A stretch of 64,000 nucleotides of DNA from an uncultured Acidimicrobiales bacterium. GTDB lineage: Bacteria > Actinomycetota > Acidimicrobiia > Acidimicrobiales > Bin134. The position numbers and the translations under genes were made by a program. Of this stretch, positions 18,252 through 26,439 are shown in pieces. The notes under the pieces are model-generated. The model did not search any database, was not told the DNA's origin, and worked only from the letters and a program-made list of their open reading frames with translations. The stretch lies in assembly GCA_951813325.1 (NCBI GenBank), contig OX638350.1, positions 496,001 to 560,000 on the forward strand. Direction: 5' to 3'. Every line of letters begins with the position of its first letter. Position 1 is the stretch's first letter.

Positions 18252-19286
18252 ATGCATCATACCGCCGCAAGCGGCATTTCTCCATGGCAAGCTGGCCAAA
18301 CCCAGTGCCTGTTCGACCCCGATGGCGGGGACCCTCCGATTTTGCGCCGGGTGCTTTTGTTGCTGGCGGGCTGGGGGCTGTCGGTGAGCGGCGATTTCCT
18401 TTTGGGGGAGTGGCGGGACTTGGTGCTGGGAGCGCTGCGGGTGCGCTATGGCGGCAACGAGCGCACAGCCAGCAAGGTCGCGGCCGAGGCTTCGAGGCTG
18501 TTTCGGTATCTGGCGGCCCGTGGTGCCGACTCGTGGGCGGATGTGACCGAGCAGCTGGTGACGGAATGGTGTTGGGCGCCGCGCCCGGATCGTTGGGGCC
18601 GGATGCATCGCCCGGCGCAGTCCACCGCCCGGAACCGCCAATGGGCGGCTTTGGCCGTGTTCGAGGAGGCGAAGGGGTTGGGCGCTCCTGTCGAACCCGT
18701 TTCATTGGTTGGCGAACGCATCAAGCGCCGCGACGAGCGCATTCCCACTCGGCCCCTCACCGACGAGGAGGCCCGATTAGTCGAGGAGTACGCCGACTCC
18801 GGGCTTGTCGCGTCTCGGCGGTCTTTGATCGTGGCGTGCAGTTTCGCCGGCGGCACCGCGACGGAGATCGCGACGCTGAGGATGGGCGATGTCGACTTGG
18901 GAGCGGCCACCATCCGTTTCGGAGGGCCGACTGCTCGCACCAACTCGCTCGAGGGATGGGCCAAAGAGGCGTTTGCCAGGTTCGTGCGCAACAACCCGCC
19001 GGTCTGCGACCAAGGCCTGCTGTGCGTTTCGGGCCGTACTGATGACGCGTCGGCCGCGCATTCGGTGACAGCCCGGCTGTGGGAGGTGCTGCGAGACGCG
19101 GGCATAGCGGGGCGAGAAGGGGTGAGTGCCCGGTCTATCAGGCTCGCCACAGCGCGCCGCATCTTGGAGGAGTCGGGCATTGAGGCCGCGGCCCGGTTCT
19201 TGGGCTCGCCGTCTTTGGACACCACTGCAGACGCGCTGGGCCACGCTTGGCAGTTGCACCGGCCCGGCGAGCAGCAGGGGCGCTGA
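18252..19286 (+). CDS. Tyrosine-recombinase-like protein lacking catalytic residues
   Basis: 344 aa from the ATG at 18252 (an open frame extends to a TTG at 18027). A SAM-like N-terminal core-binding domain (ERTASKVAAEASRLFRYLAARG) is followed by a recombinase-type catalytic fold: GGTATEIATLRMGDVDL, SARSIRLATARRILEESGIEAAARFLGSPSLDTTADALGH. The usual catalytic residues are replaced: Arg I by Thr (GGTATE instead of GLRxxE), HxLRH by SxRxA, LGH by LGS, and no Tyr nucleophile is seen. It may be a DNA-binding partner rather than an active integrase. Its stop overlaps the next start (TGATG), so the two genes are coupled. Confidence 0.6.
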   Translation: MHHTAASGISPWQAGQTQCLFDPDGGDPPILRRVLLLLAGWGLSVSGDFLLGEWRDLVLGALRVRYGGNERTASKVAAEASRLFRYLAARGADSWADVTEQLVTEWCWAPRPDRWGRMHRPAQSTARNRQWAALAVFEEAKGLGAPVEPVSLVGERIKRRDERIPTRPLTDEEARLVEEYADSGLVASRRSLIVACSFAGGTATEIATLRMGDVDLGAATIRFGGPTARTNSLEGWAKEAFARFVRNNPPVCDQGLLCVSGRTDDASAAHSVTARLWEVLRDAGIAGREGVSARSIRLATARRILEESGIEAAARFLGSPSLDTTADALGHAWQLHRPGEQQGR

Positions 19287-21064
19287 TGGCCGCCCGCAAG
19301 TCGTCTGCTGGGCTACGAACCCCGGTCTTCCCCGGCGGCGAGCCCCGGCGTGTGGCGGACGTGGGAACCGTCGTGGGCGACATGAGCGAGCAAAAGCGCG
19401 TCGACGGGCAAAAAGGCCTGAGCCTGGTCGGCGAGCCGTCTAACCGGGAAGTAGTGGAGGAGCCGCTGGGCTGGTCCGACCTCCAGCGGTTGCAGGCGTC
19501 GGTTGTCAGCCTCGTGTTCTGGGAATCGGACAATTACTTGAGGGCGGCTGTGCAGCCCAGGCACGAGCCGAGGGGCCGCAAGCGAGAGCACACCGAGGCA
19601 GATTGGCTGCTGGTCTGGGTGGCTTCCGATGTCTACGGGTCGGTGCGGAGCGCGTTGCGCCAGCTCCATGACCCCCAGATCATGGTGTGGCTGCACCTCG
19701 CGCTCGTGAAGGCTTGGCCCGACCACCCGGAGCGGCGGCTCTCGTACATGCCGATCAGCAGGAGCCAGTACACATATTTCAGGGAGAACCACCTCAGCCC
19801 CGAGATCATCGATCATCTGATGTGCCTGGGATTGCGCGGCGCATGCGACGCGGCCCTTCAAATCGATCTGTTCGACCCGTCAGCGGGATCGCTGACCAAC
19901 CCCGACACGACCCAGGCCATCACCGGCGATGCCACCTGGCTGAGAACCATGACAGACGTCCATATCCCGACTGGGCGCAACCAGAGCAAGTATGACCCCG
20001 ACGCGGTCTACTACCACGACGCCGAGAACCGGCCGGCCAGAGGGCACAAAATCGTGTTCTCGTCGTCCCGCGCCCCCTTCCGCCAACACAGGGTCGTATT
20101 CTGCCCGCAGATAAAGCCCTCAGGAATTACCGAGGATGACTTGTTCTACGAGCATGTACTCAAGATCATCGAGCACAGCCCTGAGATCAGCAAGGGCCTC
20201 AGGGCCGTGGTCTACGACATGGCAATGGACTCGGAGAACCACGACAAGTTCCTCGATTTGGGAATCGTCCCCCACAACCGCGTGCCCCGAACCAAAGGCG
20301 GCAACCCGGCGTCGTGCAACCTCGGCCCCCACAACTTCACCCGCACCGACAACACAGAGGCGAGCATGGTCGTCACCGCGGTGGACGGCGCGCCAAGCCT
20401 CACCTTCACCGACGGCGAAGGCACCGACTGGTATGTGCCCCTCAACCTCAAACAGGTCCACCGCATCTCCCCCCACAAAAAGGAGGGCCGCTACCTCATC
20501 TACATCGATGTGGAAATCCCCGACCACAAGCACGTGCCGGAGGACCTAGTCGGGGCGACCACCAGGATCCGGGTCAACAGCAAGCCCGAAGAGATAGAGG
20601 CCAACCCGCACAGGCGACGAACACGCGCCCTGCGTGTGTTTCCCGAAGACGTATGCGACAAGGACCGCGAACTCACCGGCCTGCGCCAAGACAGCGAGTC
20701 CACCATCAGCAGCTACAAGCGGGCCACACCGCTAGACCGGTCCCGCACCGCCTCCGCGAACCGCCTCCAACTCGACCTGCTCGCCTACCAGCACAACAGC
20801 AACACCACCGCAGTAGTCGCCCACCACAACCGCACCGGCTCCGACATCAGCCGATGGTTCGGCCAATACAACCCCCTCGACCCCTACGACCTAGTACGCA
20901 ACCTCGACCCCAACCTGCTAGCACGCAACCTCGATCCCAAAGGGCTAGTCGACCCCCTCGAACTCCACCAGCTAATCCGCAACCTCGACCCCGAAAAGCT
21001 GAAACCCCCAGACCCCCAACCCGGCCAACACAAACCGGGGAAGCAGAAACCCCAAGCCGCCTAG
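19286..21064 (+). CDS. DDE-transposase-like protein with RNLDP repeats
   Basis: 592 aa. Candidate DDE residues lie in ITGDATWLRT, VVYDMAMDSENHDKF and LRQDSESTISSYKRA; the last resembles the E-containing end of DDE domains. An inserted beta-rich segment (YVPLNLKQVHRI...GRYLIYIDVEIP) separates D2 from E. The C-terminal 70 residues are Pro-rich with four RNLDP or similar units. No IS family is recognised and no terminal repeats are found nearby. It is coupled to the recombinase-like gene, and the pair ends 180 bases before tRNA-Arg. It could be a non-IS mobile module or a domesticated pair. Confidence 0.5.
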   Translation: MAARKSSAGLRTPVFPGGEPRRVADVGTVVGDMSEQKRVDGQKGLSLVGEPSNREVVEEPLGWSDLQRLQASVVSLVFWESDNYLRAAVQPRHEPRGRKREHTEADWLLVWVASDVYGSVRSALRQLHDPQIMVWLHLALVKAWPDHPERRLSYMPISRSQYTYFRENHLSPEIIDHLMCLGLRGACDAALQIDLFDPSAGSLTNPDTTQAITGDATWLRTMTDVHIPTGRNQSKYDPDAVYYHDAENRPARGHKIVFSSSRAPFRQHRVVFCPQIKPSGITEDDLFYEHVLKIIEHSPEISKGLRAVVYDMAMDSENHDKFLDLGIVPHNRVPRTKGGNPASCNLGPHNFTRTDNTEASMVVTAVDGAPSLTFTDGEGTDWYVPLNLKQVHRISPHKKEGRYLIYIDVEIPDHKHVPEDLVGATTRIRVNSKPEEIEANPHRRRTRALRVFPEDVCDKDRELTGLRQDSESTISSYKRATPLDRSRTASANRLQLDLLAYQHNSNTTAVVAHHNRTGSDISRWFGQYNPLDPYDLVRNLDPNLLARNLDPKGLVDPLELHQLIRNLDPEKLKPPDPQPGQHKPGKQKPQAA

Positions 21065-21246
21065 CCAAACCCGAACCAAAACCACAAACCCCAACCAGAC
21101 GCGCCCGAAAACACCCGAGAACCGCTCAAGAAACCCCCTCGACCGCAACCAGCACACCGAACCAGCCCCACTAGGCGAAAACACGTGCCTCAACCCACAC
21201 CCGCACCTTGCTACCGTTTATTTCGCGCCGTTTATCGCGCCGACCC

Positions 21247-21321
21247 GCCCACGTAGCTCAGCCAGGACAGAGCAGGGACCTCCTAAGTCCAAGGTCGCAG
21301 GTTCGAATCCTGCCGTGGGCG
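21247..21321 (+). tRNA. tRNA-Arg (anticodon CCT)
   Basis: A complete cloverleaf can be drawn: acceptor GCCCACG pairs with CGTGGGC, D arm GCTC/GAGC, anticodon loop CTCCTAA with anticodon CCT, T arm GCAGG-TTCGAAT-CCTGC, discriminator G. One G-A mismatch lies at the base of the anticodon stem. CCA is not encoded. Its last 12-13 bases (21310-21322) form the target repeat of the IS481 array that follows. Confidence 0.9.
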
Positions 21322-21322
21322 C
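21310..21322 (+). repeat. 13-bp direct repeat 1 (tRNA 3' end), IS481 target duplication
   Basis: CTGCCGTGGGCGC at the end of tRNA-Arg recurs at 22618-22630 and 25328-25340, and its last part at 24036-24042 after the IS256 insertion. Each copy abuts an IS481-type end, as expected for target duplications made by repeated insertion at one site. Confidence 0.8.
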
Positions 21323-22617
21323 TGTGTGATGTGTCAAGACATAGGAAACTTGTGAACCTGCGCGGGGGCGGGTTTTCAGGTTTTGTTTCGGGGTTGGTAG
21401 TCGCGGGTTGGGTCGAGTTGGAGTTGGCGTAGGAGTTCACCGGTTTGGGTGTCGATGACTCTGATGTGGGTGCCGGCGATGAGCAGGAGCACTGGGGTTC
21501 GTTTGTGTTTGCGTCCGATGCCGATGTGGTGGAGTTTGCCGTTGTGGCGCAGGGTGACGGTTCCTGATTTGTCGATGCGGTCGTGTCGGACTCTGAAGTG
21601 GGTTCTGTCGCCGTGTCGGGCGGGTTCGGCTTTGGGGATGCGCTGGTAGGCGGCGGCTGGTGTGGTCCGGCCGAGGGATCGGTGGGGGCGGTGGTGGTTG
21701 TAGGTGTCGGCGAATTCGTCGATGAGGCCCTGGAGGGAGTTGAGGTTGTTGGCGGGGGTTCGGGCTCTGAGCCATTTCTTGAGGGTTTGTTGGAACCTCT
21801 CGACCTTTCCGCAGGTGGTGGGGTGGTTGGGGGAGGAGTTCTTCTGTTCGATGTCCAGGGCCGCGAGGCGGGTCTCCAGCGCGTTGCGCCCGCCGCGGCC
21901 GCCGGAGAAGCGGGTGGTGTAGACCATGGCGTTGTCGGTGAGCACCGACGCGGGAAAGCCGTGCTCACAGCAGGTTTGGTCGAAGGTGTCGACGACTATG
22001 GGGCCGGTTATGCGGCGGTGCGCGGTGACCGAGAGGGCGTAGCGGGAATGGTCGTCGAGCCAGGTGATGACCTCGGCTGTGGAGCCGTCGGCGAGGTTCC
22101 AGTGGCAGAAGTCGGACTGCCACATCTGGTTGGGCAGATCGGCCTCGAACCGGACATAGGACGACTTCGGCCGTTTTTTGGGGTTGGGCTCGACGAGGCC
22201 CCGCTCGGCCAGGCGGCGGCGCACAGTGGACGGCGACACGGTGATCTGGTGGCGCTGGGCGAGGTGCCAGCAGATGGTGTGGGGCCCCGCGTCGAGCCCC
22301 AGTTCGGCGAGCTCTGAGCGCAGGTTCACGACCAGCTCGACTGTCTCGGCGGGGATCGCCGCAGGGGTGGTGCGGGGGCGGCGCGACCGGGCCTCGAACG
22401 CCGCTTCGCCCTCGGCTTTGTAGCGGGCCACCAGCTTGGAGACCCAGCCCTTGGACACCTCATAGAGCCTGGCTGTCTCGGTCTGGGACCGGCCCTCCAA
22501 AACGACGGACATGATGATCGCTCGAGCCTTCGACACCCCCTACAATCACCCGCACGGCAAACCACCAGAGTTTCCGATGTCTCGCGACATGGGTTTCCGA
22601 TGTCCTGAACCACCACA
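21323..22617 (-). mobile_element. IS481-family element, copy A
   Basis: 1295 bp bounded by 13-bp direct repeats. The ends are TGTGTGATG (left) and CCACCACA (right). Subterminal inverted blocks occur near both ends (the right one is ATGTCTCGCGACAT). The left block reads GATGTGTCAAGACAT, slightly diverged from the other copies. It contains one transposase gene on the minus strand. Confidence 0.85.
21376..22536 (-). CDS. IS481-family transposase (copy A)
   Basis: 386 aa, full length for the family. An N-terminal HTH region (GRSQTETARLYEVSKGWVSKLV, then the typical RSRRPRTTPAAI) precedes an rve integrase core with the DDE residues in QSDFCHW, LTDNAMVY and CGKVERFQQTL. The C-terminus has the family's VTLRHNGKLHHIGIGR and LDPTRDYQPRN. 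It is about three-quarters alike to copy B. It catalyses movement of the element and appears intact. Confidence 0.9.
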   Translation of the reverse strand: MSKARAIIMSVVLEGRSQTETARLYEVSKGWVSKLVARYKAEGEAAFEARSRRPRTTPAAIPAETVELVVNLRSELAELGLDAGPHTICWHLAQRHQITVSPSTVRRRLAERGLVEPNPKKRPKSSYVRFEADLPNQMWQSDFCHWNLADGSTAEVITWLDDHSRYALSVTAHRRITGPIVVDTFDQTCCEHGFPASVLTDNAMVYTTRFSGGRGGRNALETRLAALDIEQKNSSPNHPTTCGKVERFQQTLKKWLRARTPANNLNSLQGLIDEFADTYNHHRPHRSLGRTTPAAAYQRIPKAEPARHGDRTHFRVRHDRIDKSGTVTLRHNGKLHHIGIGRKHKRTPVLLLIAGTHIRVIDTQTGELLRQLQLDPTRDYQPRNKT

Positions 22618-22630
22618 CTGCCGTGGGCGC
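22618..22630 (+). repeat. 13-bp direct repeat 2
   Basis: CTGCCGTGGGCGC between IS481 copy A and the IS256 element. Its last seven bases plus T (22624-22631) are also the left copy of the IS256 target duplication. Confidence 0.8.
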
Positions 22631-22631
22631 T

Positions 22632-24035
22632 GGGTCTGTCAGATTTTCTGTGTATGCGGCCGTGATGGTTTTCATTTGATGTGGTCGGCGATCCGGTCGC
22701 CGTAGTGGACGGTCAGTGTGTTCAGTATGGCCTTCCAGCCGTTGGTTTTGCCGGTGAGGTTCTCGCGGCCTTTGCGCTTGGCGGTGGCGACAAGGTAGAG
22801 GATCTTCATCGCGGCCTGCTCGTTGGGGAAGTGCCCTCGGTGCCGCACGGCTCTTCGGAACCGGGCGTTGAGGCTCTCGACGGCGTTGGTGGTATAGACC
22901 ACCCGGCGCAGCTCTGCGGGGAACTCCAAGAAGGGCACGAACTCGGCCCAGCTGTTGCGCCAGGCCCGGATCATGGCCGGGTAGGTGTCTTCCCAGTCTT
23001 CGGCGAACGCCTCGAATTGGGTTTCGGCGGCCCCTGCGGTGGGGGCGGTGTAGATGGCCCGCATGGCCTTGGTGATCGGACCCCAGTGCTTTTTGGAGGC
23101 GTATCTGAGGCTGTTGCGCACCATGTGCACCACGCAGGTCTGCACCGTCGCGTCGGGCCAGGTCATACGGATCGACTCCGGCAGGCCTCTTAGGCCGTCG
23201 CAGCACACGATCAGCGCGTCGGCCAGGCCCCGGTTGCGGAGCTCGCCCAGCATCGACGCCCACTGCTTGGCGCCCTCGCCGCCCGTTGGGCCCAGCCACA
23301 GGCCCAAAACGTCGCGCTCGCCGCCCAGATCCACGCCGATAGCCACATAGACGGGCCGGTTGGCCACCTGGGAGTCGCGGACCTTGACCACTATCGCGTC
23401 GATCAGCAGAACCGGGTACACCGCGTCGAGGGGGCGGTTCTGCCACGCCGCCATGTCGGCGACGATCTCGTCGGTGATCTTGGAGATCGTCTCCCGGCTC
23501 ACCGAGGTGTCGTAGATCTCGGCCAAGTGCGCTTGGATCTCACCGGTGGTGAGCCCCTTGGCGTACAGCGAGATCACGTTGCCCGACAAACCGTCCAAGC
23601 GGCGCTGGTGCTTGGGCACCGTCACCGGCTCGAAGGTCCCGGCGCGATCGCGCGGCACAGCCAGGTCGATCTCGCCGATCTCGGTCTTGACCCGCTTGGG
23701 CGAAGAGCCATTGCGGGAATTGCCCGACCCACGGCCCTCCGGAGCGTGGCGCTCATAGCCCAGATGGTCGGCCATCTCGACCTCCAACCCGATCTGGAGC
23801 ACCTGGCGGACCAGCCCCGTCAACAGCCCGCCGTCGCCGGTCAGCTCCACGCCCTCGGCGCGGGCCCGCTCGACCAAAAGCTCAGCCCAGTCTTGCATCG
23901 CCGCCTCATCGGCAGCCTCGTTCGCCGGCACCGCCGGCATTTCATGATCAGTCACAGACATGATCCTTCCCGGCCCACAGCACCCGGCCGCGGACCCTCA
24001 GATCACGCCCGATACACAAAAATCCTGACAGACCC
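22632..24035 (-). mobile_element. IS256-family element with 8-bp target duplication
   Basis: 1404 bp. Terminal inverted repeats are GGGTCTGTCAG (22632-22642) and CTGACAGACCC (24025-24035), with further similarity inward (TTTTCTGTGTAT versus ATACACAAAAAT). Flanking 8-bp direct repeats TGGGCGCT occur at 22624-22631 and 24036-24043. Perfect ends and duplication indicate a recent insertion into the repeat between two IS481 copies. Confidence 0.95.
22672..23961 (-). CDS. IS256-family (mutator-type) transposase
   Basis: 429 aa, intact. Family landmarks are MADHLGYERHAPEGRGSGNSRNG, VPRDRAGTFEPV, ISLYAKGLTTGEIQAHLAEIY, the D-containing PVLLIDAIVVKVRD, VCCDGLRGLPESI, and the C-terminal YTTNAVESLNARFRRAVRHRG carrying the catalytic Glu. 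It is the only gene of the IS256 element and should be active. Confidence 0.95.
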   Translation of the reverse strand: MSVTDHEMPAVPANEAADEAAMQDWAELLVERARAEGVELTGDGGLLTGLVRQVLQIGLEVEMADHLGYERHAPEGRGSGNSRNGSSPKRVKTEIGEIDLAVPRDRAGTFEPVTVPKHQRRLDGLSGNVISLYAKGLTTGEIQAHLAEIYDTSVSRETISKITDEIVADMAAWQNRPLDAVYPVLLIDAIVVKVRDSQVANRPVYVAIGVDLGGERDVLGLWLGPTGGEGAKQWASMLGELRNRGLADALIVCCDGLRGLPESIRMTWPDATVQTCVVHMVRNSLRYASKKHWGPITKAMRAIYTAPTAGAAETQFEAFAEDWEDTYPAMIRAWRNSWAEFVPFLEFPAELRRVVYTTNAVESLNARFRRAVRHRGHFPNEQAAMKILYLVATAKRKGRENLTGKTNGWKAILNTLTVHYGDRIADHIK

Positions 24036-24042
24036 TGGGCGC

Positions 24043-25327
24043 TGTGTGATGTCGCGAGACATTGGAACCTTGTGAACCCACGGGTTGGGGTTTTCAGGGT
24101 TGGTTTCGGGGTTGGTAGTCGCGGGTTGGGTCGAGTTGGAGTTGGCGTAGGAGTTCTCCGGTTTGGGTGTCGATGACGCGTATGTCGAGGTCGGCTACGA
24201 GGAGTGCGACGGGGGTGTGTTTGTGGGCTCGGCCGATGCCGATGTGGTGGAGTTTGCCGTTGTGTCGGAGGGTGACGGTGCCTGATTTGTCGATGCGGTC
24301 GTGGCGGACTCTGTGGTGGGTTCCGGGGCCTGTTTGGCCGGGTTGGGCTTTGGGGAGTCGCTGGTAGGCGGTGGCGGGTGTGGCGCGGTCGAGGGATCGG
24401 TGGGGGCGGTGGTGGTTGTAGGTGCGGGTGAATTGGTCGAGCTGGGCTTGGAGGGCGCCGAGGTTGTGGGCGCTGGGTTGGGCTTTGAGCCATTTCTTGA
24501 GGGTTTGTTGGAACCTCTCGACTTTTCCGCAGGTGGTGGGGCGGTTGGGCGCGGAGTGCTTCTGGGCGATGCCGAGGTCGGCCAATAGGGTTTCGAGGGC
24601 GTTGCGGCCGCCTTTGCCGCCAGAGAAGCGTGTGGTGTAGACCATGGCGTTGTCGGTGAGCACCGAGGCGGGAAAGCCGTGGTCAGCGCCGGTTTGGTTG
24701 AAGGTGTCGACGACTATGGGGCCGGTTATGCGCCGGTGGGCGGTGACCGACAGCGCGTAGCGGGAGCAGTCGTCGAGCCAGGTCAAGATCTCGGTGGTGG
24801 CGCCGTCGGCGAGGCGCCAGTGGGTGAAGTCCGATTGCCACATCTGGTTGGGGAGGTCTGCTTGGAAGCGGACATAGGACGACTTCGGCCGCTTCTTGGG
24901 GTTCGCGTCGACGAGGCCGGCGGCCGCCAGGCGGCGCCAGACCGTCGAAGCGGACACGGCGATGCCGTGGCGGTGGGCGAGGTGCCAGGAGATGGTGTGC
25001 GCGCCGGCGTCGAGGCCCTGGCTCTCCAGGTCGGCGCGCAGGCTCACGATCAGCTCGACTGTCTCGGCGGCGATGGCGGCCGGCGATGTGAGCGGCCGGC
25101 GGGACCGCGGCTCGAACGCAGATTCGCCCTCAGCCCGCCAGCGGGCCACCAGCTTGGTCACCTGCGACCTCGAAAGGCCGTACTCGGCGGCCACTTCGGC
25201 GTGGGTTCGCCCCTCCACGACGACAGCGGTGACAACAAGGCGGGCCCTCGACATCCCCCACCCTGGACCAGCGCCGCGATGTTCCCATGTCTCGCGACAT
25301 AAGGTTCACATGTCCTGAACCACCACA
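24043..25327 (-). mobile_element. IS481-family element, copy B
   Basis: 1285 bp with ends TGTGTGATG and CCACCACA and the subterminal palindrome ATGTCGCGAGACAT at each end. The right flank is the 13-bp repeat at 25328-25340; the left flank was cut by the IS256 insertion. Confidence 0.85.
24094..25254 (-). CDS. IS481-family transposase (copy B)
   Basis: 386 aa, intact. HTH segment THAEVAAEYGLSRSQVTKLV, then RSRRPLTSPAAI, then the rve core with QSDFTHW, LTDNAMVY and CGKVERFQQTLKKWL. It differs from copy A throughout, so A and B are distinct but related elements that used the same target rather than a recent duplication. Confidence 0.9.
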   Translation of the reverse strand: MSRARLVVTAVVVEGRTHAEVAAEYGLSRSQVTKLVARWRAEGESAFEPRSRRPLTSPAAIAAETVELIVSLRADLESQGLDAGAHTISWHLAHRHGIAVSASTVWRRLAAAGLVDANPKKRPKSSYVRFQADLPNQMWQSDFTHWRLADGATTEILTWLDDCSRYALSVTAHRRITGPIVVDTFNQTGADHGFPASVLTDNAMVYTTRFSGGKGGRNALETLLADLGIAQKHSAPNRPTTCGKVERFQQTLKKWLKAQPSAHNLGALQAQLDQFTRTYNHHRPHRSLDRATPATAYQRLPKAQPGQTGPGTHHRVRHDRIDKSGTVTLRHNGKLHHIGIGRAHKHTPVALLVADLDIRVIDTQTGELLRQLQLDPTRDYQPRNQP

Positions 25328-25340
25328 CTGCCGTGGGCGC
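25328..25340 (+). repeat. 13-bp direct repeat 3
   Basis: CTGCCGTGGGCGC between IS481 copy B and the truncated copy C, identical to the end of the tRNA-Arg gene. Confidence 0.8.
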
Positions 25341-25480
25341 TGTGTGATGTCGCGAGACATAGGAAACTTGTGAACCTGCGCGGGGGCGGGTTTTCAGGGT
25401 TGGTTTCGGGGTTGGTAGTCGCGGGTTGGGTCGAGTTGGAGGTGTCGGAGGAGCTCGCCGGTTTGGGTGTCGATGACGCG
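25341..25480 (-). mobile_element. IS481-family remnant, copy C
   Basis: 140 bp matching the left ends of copies A and B, including TGTGTGATGTCGCGAGACAT and the code for the transposase C-terminus (VIDTQTGELL...LDPTRDYQPRNQP on the minus strand). Similarity stops near 25480; the rest of the element is gone. It is probably the oldest insertion of the array. Confidence 0.75.
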
Positions 25481-25718
25481 GGCTGTCCCGTGGCCTGTGG
25501 TTTTACCGCGATTGCAGCGGCACCGAGACAGATCTGCTTGTCGAGCACCCTGGGCGCCTGATTTTATTGGAGGCTGAATCCGCCGCCACCCCGTCTGCCG
25601 CCTTCCTCAAGGCTGCCCGACACGAAATGAACCTCGCAGAGACATCCTGGCGCGCTGCCCCGCCTCCAGGCGGGCACAGGCCCCAATCCTGGCGTGGGTG
25701 TTTTCTAAAACAGATCAA

Positions 25719-26414
25719 TCACACGGGGATCAGCTCGAAGGCGACTCCGAACTCCACGCCCAGCATCTCGCCGGCCCGTTGGCAGCCGCTGCGCAGAAAC
25801 GAATCGGGACGAAAGGTCGGGTCACCGAGGCTCTCGATATAGGTGCGGTGACAGCACAAGGAAGCCACGCCTTCCGCGAGGTGATCGGTCACGTCTACAC
25901 CGTGGGTGGGCATTGGTGAGGATGCGTATGCGATCCACCTCACACCGTCCCAGGGTTCGCCGACATCGGTGAACAGCCAGCGGTTGGCCGCATCCCGAAC
26001 GGCATCGAGCAGTGCCCTGCCGAGTTCTCGGTGATCGACGTGGTTCCAGGGTCCTGAGTCTCCCCACCGATCACGGAAATTCGATCCGATGATGACCTCG
26101 GGCCGGTGGCGGCGAATGGCCGCGGCCAGGTCGCGTCGCAGCTCGATCCCGTTGACGACCAGGCCGTCGGGGTGATCCAGGAACTCGACCACCGAAACGC
26201 CCACCGCGGCCGAGGCAGATACCTGCTCTGCCGAGCGCAGCTGGCTGGCCTGCTCGGGAGGCATGGAGTCGATGCCGGCCTCACCCCGCGTGGCCAGCAG
26301 GTAGCGAATGTCCTTGCCCATGGCGGTCCAGCGGGCCACGGCAGCCGACGCGCCGTATTCGAGGTCGTCGGGATGGGCTGCCACCGCCAGTGCTCGGCCC
26401 CAGTCCTCCGGCAA
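25719..26414 (-). CDS. PIG-L/LmbE-family deacetylase
   Basis: 231 aa. The zinc site motif AHPDDLE is at residues 13-19, with the second part WNHVDHRE (H125, H128). Members hydrolyse N-acetyl groups of GlcNAc-type sugars; in actinobacteria this includes mycothiol biosynthesis and conjugate cleavage, but this copy's substrate is unknown. A TTG at 26414 is the first ordinary start. An upstream AGGAGGG fits better with a CTG at 26423. It lies 26 bases after the PhyH gene on the same strand and is probably co-transcribed with it. Confidence 0.85.
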   Translation of the reverse strand: MPEDWGRALAVAAHPDDLEYGASAAVARWTAMGKDIRYLLATRGEAGIDSMPPEQASQLRSAEQVSASAAVGVSVVEFLDHPDGLVVNGIELRRDLAAAIRRHRPEVIIGSNFRDRWGDSGPWNHVDHRELGRALLDAVRDAANRWLFTDVGEPWDGVRWIAYASSPMPTHGVDVTDHLAEGVASLCCHRTYIESLGDPTFRPDSFLRSGCQRAGEMLGVEFGVAFELIPV

Positions 26415-26439
26415 TCGGTCCAGAACGAGACCCTCCTGG

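Noticed and set aside
20880..21030. Repeats encoding RNLDP as a CRISPR-like array
   Set aside because: Units are short, unevenly spaced and in frame with the protein; no spacers of constant length.
21107..21174. Short reading frame after the transposase-like gene
   Set aside because: Low-complexity Thr/Pro/Arg code from the AC-rich strand, no start signal.
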